Source of the DNA: Burkholderiaceae bacterium
Lineage (GTDB): Bacteria > Pseudomonadota > Gammaproteobacteria > Burkholderiales > Burkholderiaceae_E
DNA: 64,000 nt
NCBI GenBank assembly: GCA_024235875.1
Contig: JACKLP010000004.1
Span: 186,001 to 250,000, forward strand
Direction of reading: 5' to 3'
Shown here: in pieces, positions 28,701-35,782 of the stretch
Numbering within the stretch: the stretch's first letter is position 1
Layout of the letters: every line of letters starts with the position of its first letter
Translations under genes and position numbers: made by a program
Notes under the pieces: generated by a model
Told to the model about the DNA's origin: nothing
Databases searched by the model: none
Seen by the model: only the letters and a program-made list of their open reading frames with translations

Positions 28701-30242
28701 TCAGCCGTCGTTGTCCTGCATCATGTCGAGCACGCGGCAGTCCTCGCACATCTTCAGCCGCCGACGCGCCGCCTCGTCGCGAAACATCGGGTGGCCTTCG
28801 AGTTTCGCCAGCACGCGTTCGAGCGCCGAGCGCGTCGCGAACGGCTTGCCACAGCGAATGCAATCGAACGGCGCTTCTTCCTTGAGTGCGACGGCCTCGC
28901 GACGGCGCCGCGGGTCGAAGACGATTCGCGGCTCGAGTCGGATCGCGTTCTCCGGGCAGGCCTTTTGGCACAGTCCGCACTGCAGGCACTTGCTCTCGAA
29001 GAAGCGCAAGGCGGGCCGCGAGCCACCGTCGCCCAGTGCGCCGGCCGGGCAGACCGATGCACAGGCAAGACACAACGTACAGGCGTCGACGTCGACGATC
29101 ACCCGACCCAGCGGGGCATCGACCGGTAGCCCGGCCAGTGGCGGCGGTCGGCTTGCCGCAGACGCCAGGTGGTCGATGGCGGCGAACAGCGCCTGGCGCT
29201 TGCCACCGGTGGCGCCATAGGTCGCGGCCGCGATGCGCGGCATCGTCTCGGGTCCGGCGTTGCGATCCTGCCACTGCACGGCCGCCGGGAAACCGAGCGA
29301 GCGCAGGATCGTGTTGGCGACTTCGCGCTGGGCATCGAGCAAGGCGATGGTGGCCGGTGCGATCGTGTCGTCGCGCCAAAGCCGCACGGCCGCCGCGCCA
29401 TAGGCGATCGCACCGAGCCAGATCTCGAGGCCGGCGCTGGCGAGTTCCTCGAGCGCGAGCGGCAACAGGTCCGAACCGTCGAATTCCGGCGCGCCATCGG
29501 CTCGATGCAGCAGCACGGTCGCGCGATCGCCGCCGGCCTCGCGGTACGCGTGCAGCATCCGGCGCAGCCGGGTCAGCGTATCCGCCGCTGGCGGATATCG
29601 GTAGGTGATCGCGCCGCTCGGGCAGACGCTCGCGCAGGCGCCGCCGCCCTGGCACAGGTAGGGATCGACCGAGATCCGTTCGCCGATCGAGCGGATCGCC
29701 AGCGCCGGGCAGGCGTCGATGCAGCGTCGGCAGCCTTCGATGCCGCTCGCGCCGTGGGCACAGAGATCGCTCGCATAGCCGAAGAACTGCGGCTTCTCGA
29801 ACTGGCCGACCAGCGTCGGGATCTCGGCCACGGCCTGCTCGAGCGCATCCGAGTCGGTACCGGGGGCTAAGTAGCCGAACGGCGGCAGCGGCATCGACAG
29901 CAACGCCGGCTGGCAAAGGTCCAGCACGATGTCGGCGCCTTCGACCGTCTCGTCGCCATCGGCGAGCCGGAAGGCGCCCAGGTGACCGGACAGCGAAAGG
30001 CCGGCGCGCGAGCGTCCGTGCCCGCCAGGGGCGTCGCCGCCTGGCACATGGAGCGCGCGGACCCGCAGCCTGTCGGCAGCGCTCGCCATCAGGCGCTCGC
30101 GCGCCCGATCCGCGGCCAGTGGCGGGCCGATGACCAGCACCTCGCCGCGAGATCGGTACTCGACCAGGCCGGTCGGTTCGGGGGCGAGATCGGCGATGGC
30201 GGCCAGCGCCCGGCCCTTGGGCGATTCGGGATCGGTCTTCAT
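28701..30242 (-). CDS. multi-cluster 4Fe-4S protein of the formate dehydrogenase locus
   Basis: 513 residues, soluble. Two ferredoxin-like regions are visible: an N-terminal one (CRRCIDACPALAI, CQGGGACASVCPSGAI) and a C-terminal one (CTLCLACASVCPAGAL, CLQCGLCQKACPENAI), followed by a possible zinc or iron site (CIRCGKPF and CEDCRVL). The middle 120 residues have no cysteine cluster. Proteins of this type are regularly found with TorD, DUF3305 and DUF3306 genes beside respiratory formate dehydrogenases. They may pass electrons or act in maturation; the exact role is not established. It starts at 30242, immediately after the DUF3306 stop. Confidence 0.8.
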   Translation of the reverse strand: MKTDPESPKGRALAAIADLAPEPTGLVEYRSRGEVLVIGPPLAADRARERLMASAADRLRVRALHVPGGDAPGGHGRSRAGLSLSGHLGAFRLADGDETVEGADIVLDLCQPALLSMPLPPFGYLAPGTDSDALEQAVAEIPTLVGQFEKPQFFGYASDLCAHGASGIEGCRRCIDACPALAIRSIGERISVDPYLCQGGGACASVCPSGAITYRYPPAADTLTRLRRMLHAYREAGGDRATVLLHRADGAPEFDGSDLLPLALEELASAGLEIWLGAIAYGAAAVRLWRDDTIAPATIALLDAQREVANTILRSLGFPAAVQWQDRNAGPETMPRIAAATYGATGGKRQALFAAIDHLASAASRPPPLAGLPVDAPLGRVIVDVDACTLCLACASVCPAGALGDGGSRPALRFFESKCLQCGLCQKACPENAIRLEPRIVFDPRRRREAVALKEEAPFDCIRCGKPFATRSALERVLAKLEGHPMFRDEAARRRLKMCEDCRVLDMMQDNDG

Positions 30243-31016
30243 TCAGTGGGAATCCGTGGGCGGGGAATCGGGACCGCGACGGCTCGGGCCGCCGGATGTC
30301 GCGGGATCGTCAGCGGCGCTGTCGGAGGGATCGTCAGCGCGGGGTTCGGCCGCGTCGTCGGCGGGGGCGTCGGCACTTGCGACGGCCGTCGGCGCCGTGG
30401 TGTGCGCCGTAGCGGGCGTATCGGCGTCGCGCGTGCCCTGCGGACCGGTCGCATCGGCCGACCGGTCATCGGCCGGCACCTCGTCATGCGCGTCGGCTTG
30501 AGCGAGCCGTTCACGCTCCAACGCCATCCGGTGGCGCATGTCGGCGGTGACGATGTCGCCGAGCGGCTCGAACTCGGTGAAATCCTCGTCGTAGTCGTCG
30601 AGGCCGTCGCGCACCACGAGGCCGGGCAAGCGAAAGAGGCGGCGCAGCGCCAGCCGCTGGATCTCATCGCTGACACCGGGTTGCATGAATTGCGCGTAGT
30701 CGCTGTTCGCGTCGAGCGATTCCAGTGGGGGCAGCGACGCGTCGATCGGGTTCGACGCGTCGGTCGGGGGCTCGTCGGTCTCGGGCGAAGGCGCGGATGG
30801 AGCGTCGCTCGGACTCACTGGCGTCGCGCTGACGGATGTCGGCGCTGGAGTCGGTGTCGGTCCGAAGACCGCCGCGCTCGGCGCAAGCCGGGCCGCTTCG
30901 TCGGGCGAGCGCAAGGCCTTGGCCGCTTCTGGTTCGTGCGGCGGTTCCGTCTTGTCCGCGCGGGCGTGGGCCTTGCGGCGCGACCAGCGACCGAGGAAAC
31001 CCTCTTCCCGCGTCAC
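30243..31016 (-). CDS. DUF3306 protein
   Basis: 257 residues from a GTG at 31016 that overlaps the DUF3305 stop (GTGA). The opening TREEGFLGRWSRRKAHAR and the core LESLDANSDYAQFMQPGVSDEIQRLALRRLFRLPGLVVRDGLDDYDEDFTEFEPLG are diagnostic of DUF3306; the long flanks are low-complexity Pro, Ala, Asp and Thr and are probably disordered. DUF3306 genes lie next to DUF3305 and formate dehydrogenase genes in many proteobacteria. Function unknown; a maturation or regulatory role is inference from the neighbourhood. Confidence 0.85.
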   Translation of the reverse strand: MTREEGFLGRWSRRKAHARADKTEPPHEPEAAKALRSPDEAARLAPSAAVFGPTPTPAPTSVSATPVSPSDAPSAPSPETDEPPTDASNPIDASLPPLESLDANSDYAQFMQPGVSDEIQRLALRRLFRLPGLVVRDGLDDYDEDFTEFEPLGDIVTADMRHRMALERERLAQADAHDEVPADDRSADATGPQGTRDADTPATAHTTAPTAVASADAPADDAAEPRADDPSDSAADDPATSGGPSRRGPDSPPTDSH

Positions 31017-31540
31017 GGCCCACTCCAGTTCTTGCGCCGACGCTTCACCCGCTCCTGTGGTGCGAAGTGAGTGAGCACATAGGCTTCGATGCCGATCAGC
31101 AGCCCGGGGTCGAGCGCGACCGAATCGACCTGGTCGTCGCCCTCGGTGTAGGCATTGGCAAGGTCGAAGCTCGGCGTGACGATGAAGGGTTCGATCGCGT
31201 CGTCCTCGAGCCGGCGACTGACCACGAAGCAGCGTGGCGCCTCGACCATCAGATTGAAGTAGTAGCTCTCGCACTCGTCGGGATGCAGTTCGATCTCGAG
31301 CCCGTCGAAGCGCTCGAGTCGTGCGCCGGGGACCTGGTCGAGCAGGTCCTGGCGGCCGAGGTCGACCGGAGCCGCCGGATCGGCCGGCAGCACGGCGACC
31401 ACGCTTCGCCGCTCGGCGAGCCAGCGATTCTGGGCCAGTGCCTCGGTGCGCAGGATCACGGTGACCGGTATCCGATCGACGACCTCGATGCCGTCGCTCA
31501 CCGGGATGAATTGACGCGAGCCGCCATCCGTCGAGTCCAA
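31013..31540 (-). CDS. DUF3305 protein
   Basis: 175 residues from a TTG at 31540, chosen because AGGAG lies six bases upstream; a GTG at 31501 without a good site would give 162 residues. The core IPVTVILRTEALAQNRWLAERRSVVAVLP and HPDECESYYFNLMVEAPRCFVVSRR is typical of DUF3305. The C-terminus RVKRRRKNW is basic. It is the first gene of the minus-strand formate dehydrogenase operon and faces fdhD across the symmetric promoter region at 31571-31621. Function unknown. Confidence 0.83.
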   Translation of the reverse strand: MDSTDGGSRQFIPVSDGIEVVDRIPVTVILRTEALAQNRWLAERRSVVAVLPADPAAPVDLGRQDLLDQVPGARLERFDGLEIELHPDECESYYFNLMVEAPRCFVVSRRLEDDAIEPFIVTPSFDLANAYTEGDDQVDSVALDPGLLIGIEAYVLTHFAPQERVKRRRKNWSGP

Positions 31541-31570
31541 CCGTGTCTCCTGTGGGAAGCTGCGGCGGAC

Positions 31571-31621
31571 AGCATAACCGACGTGGCCATCGGGCAGTTC
31601 GGGTTCGGGCTCGGTTATGCT
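31571..31621. promoter_or_regulatory. symmetric divergent promoter/operator between DUF3305 and fdhD
   Basis: A perfect 11-base inverted repeat, AGCATAACCGA at 31571-31581 and its reverse complement at 31611-31621, is separated by 29 bases. Each arm contains a -10-like TATGCT pointing outward, one toward DUF3305 and one toward fdhD. The symmetry suggests divergent promoters that share a regulator or are regulated together. I see no good -35 boxes. Confidence 0.6.
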
Positions 31622-31654
31622 GGCGGCGTGCAATCTCGCCACGCCGGAGCCGCG

Positions 31655-32602
31655 ATGACGCAGCAGCAGGACCCGGATCGCGCCCCGTCGGCTCCGGCCC
31701 GGCCGCGTCCGCAGATGACCGATGCCGGGCTGCGGCCCGCGCACGCGGTCAGCGCCGTCGACGAGTATGGCCGGCGCCGCGAGGGCTTCATTGCCGGAGA
31801 GCGTCCGCTGACGCTCTACCTGGACAAGCGCGAGATCGTCACGCTGATGACGCTGGGCACCCATCCCGAGTTGCTCGTGCTCGGCTACCTGCTCAACCAG
31901 CGCCTGATCGAGGACCCCGGCGAAGTGCGCGCGATCCAGGTCGACTGGGATGTCGACGCGGCGGCGGTCACGACCTGGAACGGCACCCGGGGAATCGACG
32001 AGAAGCTCGCGCATCGCACGGTGACCAGCGGATGCGGGCAGGGAACGATGTTCGGACGCCTCGCCGACGAGCTCGACAGCCTCAGCCTGGCTCGACCGAC
32101 CTTGCATCAGTCGCGTCTCTATGCGCTGCTTCGTGCGCTGAACGACTACAACGAGGTCTATCGGCGCGCCGGCGCGGTCCATGGGTGTGCCTTGTGCCGG
32201 CTGCCGAATGGTGACGGCGAGGCCGACGCGATGCCTGCGATCGAGTTGTTCGTCGAGGATGTCGGGCGCCACAATGCGGCCGACGCGATCGCCGCCCACA
32301 TGCGCCTCGACGGCCTCGACGGTAGCGCCCGGATCTTCTATACCACCGGCCGGCTGACCTCCGAGATGGTGATCAAGGTGGCGCAGATGCGCATCCCGGT
32401 GTTGCTGTCGCGCTCCGGGATCACGCAAAAAGGGCTGGAGCTTGCGCAACGCGTGGGCGTCATGATGCTGGCGCGCGCCCGGGGCCGTCACTTCCTCGTC
32501 TACCACGGGGCCGAGCGGCTGGTATTCGATGCGATACCGCCGATGCAAGCCGGCGATGCATCGGGCGGCCCGGCGTCGATCGCTCCCAAGACTACGCCCT
32601 AG
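31655..32602 (+). CDS. fdhD: FdhD sulfurtransferase for formate dehydrogenase
   Basis: 315 residues. The FdhD core includes EREIVTLMTLG-type sequence (DKREIVTLMTLGTHPELLVLGYLLNQRLI), FVEDVGRHNAADA and FYTTGRLTSEMVIKVAQMRIPVLLSRS. The usual CxxC is reduced to a single Cys127 in SGCGQG, while extra cysteines appear in AVHGCALC. FdhD carries sulfur from IscS to the molybdenum cofactor, which the formate dehydrogenase needs for activity. The ATG at 31655 is used; a GTG at 31629 would extend it slightly. Divergent from the operon it serves. Confidence 0.9.
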   Translation: MTQQQDPDRAPSAPARPRPQMTDAGLRPAHAVSAVDEYGRRREGFIAGERPLTLYLDKREIVTLMTLGTHPELLVLGYLLNQRLIEDPGEVRAIQVDWDVDAAAVTTWNGTRGIDEKLAHRTVTSGCGQGTMFGRLADELDSLSLARPTLHQSRLYALLRALNDYNEVYRRAGAVHGCALCRLPNGDGEADAMPAIELFVEDVGRHNAADAIAAHMRLDGLDGSARIFYTTGRLTSEMVIKVAQMRIPVLLSRSGITQKGLELAQRVGVMMLARARGRHFLVYHGAERLVFDAIPPMQAGDASGGPASIAPKTTP

Positions 32603-32608
32603 GGCGTA
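32593..32608. promoter_or_regulatory. 16-base perfect palindrome at the fdhD stop
   Basis: TACGCCCTAGGGCGTA includes the fdhD stop codon and has the TAC-N10-GTA form seen for NarL-type regulators. A related sequence, CGCCCTCGGGCG followed by TATC and GCTACC, recurs at 34427-34453 after the DsrC-like gene. It could be a regulator site or a short terminator stem; no T-run follows. Confidence 0.35.
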
Positions 32609-32727
32609 TCGCCGGCTACGCCAGCCGCTACCCCTTGAGGTGCGGATCCGCTCCCACTGCGGGTGATAGACGCCGGTCCGACTTGCCCCTGATCATGACC
32701 GGGATAACGTACAAAGGGGGGGATCCC

Positions 32728-34011
32728 ATGGCACTTGCCGCTCACTTGCGCACGACGCTCGCCGTCGCGGCCCTGCTGACACCGACACTCGGTTTTGCAA
32801 CCAATGGCTATTTCTCGCACGGCTACGGCATCAAGTCCAAGGGCATGGCCGGCGTCGGCATCGCGTTGCCGGTCGATGCGATGGCGGCCGCGACCAATCC
32901 CGCGGGCATCGTCTTCGTCGGCAATTCGCTCCAGATCGGGCTCGACTGGTTCAAGCCCGACCGCTCGGCCAGCATCGCCGGCAATGGCGGGGTTCCGGCC
33001 TTCGGCGTCCCGTCGCTCGACGGAAACTATGACGGCAATGGCAGCAGCAGCTTCCTGATCCCCGACTTCGGCTATAACCGCCTGCTGCGTCCGGACCTGG
33101 CCTTGGGCCTGGTCTTGTACGGCAACGGCGGCATGAACACCACTTACGATCGCTCGCCGTTCACGTCGATGGGCGGGCCGAGTCCAGCCGGCGTCAACCT
33201 GACTCAACTCTTCATCGCGCCGACGGTCGCCTACAAGTTGAACCCTCGGCATTCGATCGGCCTGTCGGTGAACTTGGCCTACCAGCAGTTTTCTGCCGAT
33301 GGGCTGCAGCCGTTCGGCGGCTTCGGGCTCTCGAGCGACCAGACCAAGCTCACCAACAACGGTGTGGACTCGTCGAGCGGCTGGGGGGTGCGCGTGGGCT
33401 GGACCGGCAAGATCTCCGACATGATCACGCTCGGCGCGACCTACCAGAGCAAGACCAAGATGGGCAAGTTCGACAAGTACGCCGGGCTGTTCGCCGACGG
33501 TGGCAAGTTCGACATTCCGGCCAACTACGGGGTCGGCGTCGCGGCCAAGCTCACGCCGCAACTCACGGTCGCGGCCGATGTGCAAAAGATCGAGTACAGC
33601 GGCATCCCCGCGATCGCCAACTCGATCGGTGCCCTGAGCGCCGGTCGCCTGCTCGGGCAGGCTGGCGGCCCGGGATTCGGCTGGCGCGACATGACCGTGT
33701 TCAAGCTCGGCGTGAGCTTCGAGATGAACAGCAAGCTGACGCTGCGCGCGGGCTACAGCCACGGTCGGCAGCCGATTCCGGCCGGCGAGACCTTCTTCAA
33801 CATCCTGGCGCCCGGCGTGATCGAGGATCACCTCACGCTCGGTGCGACCTGGAAGCTCTCGAACGGGCATGAGCTCTCGGTCGCCTATATGCACGGCTTC
33901 GAGAAGTCGGTGAACGGCAGCAATTCGATTCCGCCGAGCTTCGGTGGTGGCGAGGCCAACCTGCGCATGAGCCAGAACGCGATCGGCATCGCCTACAGCA
34001 TCGGCATGTAA
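32728..34011 (+). CDS. OmpP1/FadL/TodX-type outer membrane transporter
   Basis: 427 residues with a Sec signal peptide (LRTTLAVAALLTPTLGFA). The mature N-terminus TNGYFSHGYGIKSKGMAGVGIALPVDAMAAATNPAGI is the FadL-family plug segment with the NPAG motif; the rest is alternating strands ending in IAYSIGM. The family carries hydrophobic molecules such as long-chain fatty acids or aromatics across the outer membrane. Here it is followed by a DsrC-like protein, TusA and DsrE2, so uptake of hydrophobic sulfur or polysulfide is an attractive inference. A purine-rich site (GGGGGGGAT) precedes the ATG. Confidence 0.88.
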   Translation: MALAAHLRTTLAVAALLTPTLGFATNGYFSHGYGIKSKGMAGVGIALPVDAMAAATNPAGIVFVGNSLQIGLDWFKPDRSASIAGNGGVPAFGVPSLDGNYDGNGSSSFLIPDFGYNRLLRPDLALGLVLYGNGGMNTTYDRSPFTSMGGPSPAGVNLTQLFIAPTVAYKLNPRHSIGLSVNLAYQQFSADGLQPFGGFGLSSDQTKLTNNGVDSSSGWGVRVGWTGKISDMITLGATYQSKTKMGKFDKYAGLFADGGKFDIPANYGVGVAAKLTPQLTVAADVQKIEYSGIPAIANSIGALSAGRLLGQAGGPGFGWRDMTVFKLGVSFEMNSKLTLRAGYSHGRQPIPAGETFFNILAPGVIEDHLTLGATWKLSNGHELSVAYMHGFEKSVNGSNSIPPSFGGGEANLRMSQNAIGIAYSIGM

Positions 34012-34078
34012 TGGCTGGCGGGCCGCTCCGGGTCGAAATCCCGGGGACGGCCCGTGCAGTCGCGAAGCAGAGGAAAGG

Positions 34079-34411
34079 ATGGGATACACGATCAACGGTA
34101 GCGAAGTCGAGGTCGACGACGAGGGCTTCCTGCTCGAAGCCGACTTCAGCCGCGAGGCGGCCGAGGCGATCGCCGCGGCCGAGGGGGTCGTCCTGACCGA
34201 CGACCACTGGCTGGTCATCGAGTACATGCGCGAGAAGTTCCGTGAAGACGGCCACACGCCGAACTTCCGGAACATGGTCAAGGACTTCGATGCCGAGCAT
34301 CCGGGGCACGACTGGAAGAAGTACCTGTACGACCTGTTCCCACAGCAACCGGCGCGTCAGGCCGTGCGCATCGCGGGCCTGACCAAGCCGTTCGGCAAGG
34401 GCGGCTACTGA
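34079..34411 (+). CDS. DsrC/TusE-family protein lacking both C-terminal cysteines
   Basis: 110 residues, collinear with DsrC: EVDDEGFLLEADFSREAAEAIA, LTDDHWLVIEYMREKF, and the C-terminal arm PARQAVRIAGLTKPFGKGGY. In true DsrC the arm has two redox cysteines (Cys99 and Cys110 in the copy at 51515). Here they are Val96 and Lys107, so it cannot bind sulfur as DsrC does. Cysteine-less members of this family have been proposed to be regulatory. GAGGAAAGG precedes the ATG. It lies between the FadL-type porin and tusA. Confidence 0.85.
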   Translation: MGYTINGSEVEVDDEGFLLEADFSREAAEAIAAAEGVVLTDDHWLVIEYMREKFREDGHTPNFRNMVKDFDAEHPGHDWKKYLYDLFPQQPARQAVRIAGLTKPFGKGGY

Positions 34412-34448
34412 GTCTCGTCGCGGCCTCGCCCTCGGGCGTATCACGAGC

Positions 34449-34465
34449 TACCCCACGCGGGTGTA
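34449..34465. promoter_or_regulatory. imperfect TAC/GTA inverted repeat upstream of tusA
   Basis: TACCCCACGCGGGTGTA lies in the 157-base gap between the DsrC-like gene and tusA. Its outer TAC/GTA and inner CCC/GGG are symmetric. It resembles the other TAC-ended repeats near sulfur genes in this window, but spacing differs, so a shared regulator is only a guess. Confidence 0.3.
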
Positions 34466-34568
34466 GACGGCGGCGGTCGAATACGGATTAATCGGAGCAG
34501 GCAGGCGTGCGCGTGGCGGCTAGGGTACGCTTGCAGTTTTTTCCGCCAGACAAGGATGGAGAGTCGAC

Positions 34569-34796
34569 ATGGAATTCGACAAGGACCTGGACGCACGCGG
34601 ACTGAACTGCCCGCTGCCGATCATCAAGACCAAGAAAGCGCTCAACGACATGACCTCGGGCCAGGTGCTGCGGGTTTCGTCGACCGATAGCGGCTCGATC
34701 AAGGACATGGAAGCCTTCGCGCGGCAGACCGGGAACGAGCTGCTGTCCTCGGACACCGGCGGAGACGGCTACGTCTTCTTCCTGAAGAAGAAGTAA
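34569..34796 (+). CDS. tusA: TusA sulfur carrier
   Basis: 75 residues, full-length TusA. The sulfur-accepting Cys14 is in DARGLNCPLPIIKTKKAL, the conserved CPxP motif, and the C-terminal strand GDGYVFFLKKK is typical. In sulfur oxidisers TusA takes persulfide sulfur from a rhodanese or DsrE2 and hands it to DsrEFH and DsrC. Immediate downstream linkage to dsrE2 supports that role. GGAGAG lies before the ATG at 34569. Confidence 0.93.
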   Translation: MEFDKDLDARGLNCPLPIIKTKKALNDMTSGQVLRVSSTDSGSIKDMEAFARQTGNELLSSDTGGDGYVFFLKKK

Positions 34797-34815
34797 TCGC
34801 CACCGGGCCGCAGCG

Positions 34816-34837
34816 GCCGCGCGCCCCGGCGCGCGGC
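34816..34837 (+). other. strong GC hairpin between tusA and dsrE2
   Basis: GCCGCGCGCC at 34816-34825 is exactly complementary to GGCGCGCGGC at 34828-34837. There is no T-run, so it is more likely an mRNA processing, stability or attenuation element than a terminator, lowering dsrE2 relative to tusA expression. Confidence 0.5.
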
Positions 34838-34859
34838 AAGGTCCGCACAGGAGAAGGGA

Positions 34860-35330
34860 ATGGAACAGAAGAAAATGGCGATCATCGCCACCAAGGGCAC
34901 GCTGGATTGGTCGTACCCGCCGCTGATCCTGGCGTCGACGGCCGCTGCGCTCGGGTGGGAGGTCCAGGTCTTCTGTACCTTCTACGGGCTTCAATTGCTG
35001 CGCAAGGACCTCAGCGGCATCGCGATCAGCCCGCTGGCCAATCCGGCCATGCCGATGCCGGTGCCGATGCCGGTGGTCGTGGCCGCGCTTCCCGGCATGG
35101 AGGCCATGGCCACGATGATGATGAAGAAGAAGATGAAGGACAAGGGCGTGGCCTCGATCGAGGAACTACGCTCGCTGTGCCTGGAGGCCGACGTCAAGTT
35201 CATCGCCTGCCAGATGACGGTCGACCTCTTCGATTTCCAGCAGTCGGAGTTCATCGACGGTATCGACTATGGCGGCGCGACGACCTTCCTCGAGTTCGCT
35301 GGCAACACCGACGTCTGCCTGTACATCTGA
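34860..35330 (+). CDS. dsrE2: DsrE2-type membrane-associated sulfurtransferase
   Basis: 156 residues. KMAIIATKGTLDWSYPPLILASTAAALGWEVQVFCTFYG is the DsrE-fold opening; a hydrophobic Pro/Met/Val segment at residues 63-80 followed by MKKKMKDKG is the membrane insert that distinguishes DsrE2; FIACQMTVDLFD carries the conserved Cys117. DsrE2 genes occur beside tusA and rhodanese genes in sulfur oxidisers and archaea, and the protein binds and transfers sulfane sulfur. No rhodanese gene is adjacent here. GGAGAAGGGA precedes the ATG. Confidence 0.92.
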   Translation: MEQKKMAIIATKGTLDWSYPPLILASTAAALGWEVQVFCTFYGLQLLRKDLSGIAISPLANPAMPMPVPMPVVVAALPGMEAMATMMMKKKMKDKGVASIEELRSLCLEADVKFIACQMTVDLFDFQQSEFIDGIDYGGATTFLEFAGNTDVCLYI

Positions 35331-35337
35331 TGTCGTC

Positions 35338-35775
35338 ATGAGGGGCGGTTCGGCATCGCGACCCGACGCGCCGCAGGCCTTTGCGGCTGCCGAGCGGATT
35401 CGCCCGCGATCGCAGACCATTCCGATCCACGTCGACGGGGCACCGGCGACCGACGGCCAGCTCGAGGCCTGCGCATCGGCCGAGCCGTTCGCGCTGATGG
35501 TGCTCGGCGACTCGATGCTGCCCGAGTTCGAAGAGCGCGACATCGTCGTGATAGAGCCCGAGGGATTGGCCAACGACGGCGCCTACGTGCTTGCGCGCTG
35601 GGATGACGACTGGATCTTTCGGCAGTTGCAACGCCGTGGCGAGCGCTGGGCGCTATGCCCGCTGAATCCGTCCTATCCCGAGATCTCCATTCCCGATCTG
35701 TCACCGGTGCGCGGTGTCATCATCCAGAAATCCAAGCCGGGCCGTCGGCGGGCCAGCAAGCGCTACGTGGAGTGA
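35338..35775 (+). CDS. S24/LexA-type peptidase-fold protein with altered catalytic Lys
   Basis: 145 residues. ALMVLGDSMLPEFEERDIVVIEPEG is the S24 peptidase motif with Ser59, and CPLNPSYPEISI is the usual C-terminal hairpin. In UmuD and LexA the catalytic Lys lies in the strand before that hairpin (TVKRL); here the aligned residue is Arg95 (IFRQL), so proteolysis may be lost. There is no helix-turn-helix domain. It starts eight bases after dsrE2 and precedes the protein at 35783, so it belongs to the sulfur accessory operon. Regulation or scaffolding are possible roles. Confidence 0.8.
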   Translation: MRGGSASRPDAPQAFAAAERIRPRSQTIPIHVDGAPATDGQLEACASAEPFALMVLGDSMLPEFEERDIVVIEPEGLANDGAYVLARWDDDWIFRQLQRRGERWALCPLNPSYPEISIPDLSPVRGVIIQKSKPGRRRASKRYVE

Positions 35776-35782
35776 CGCGCCC

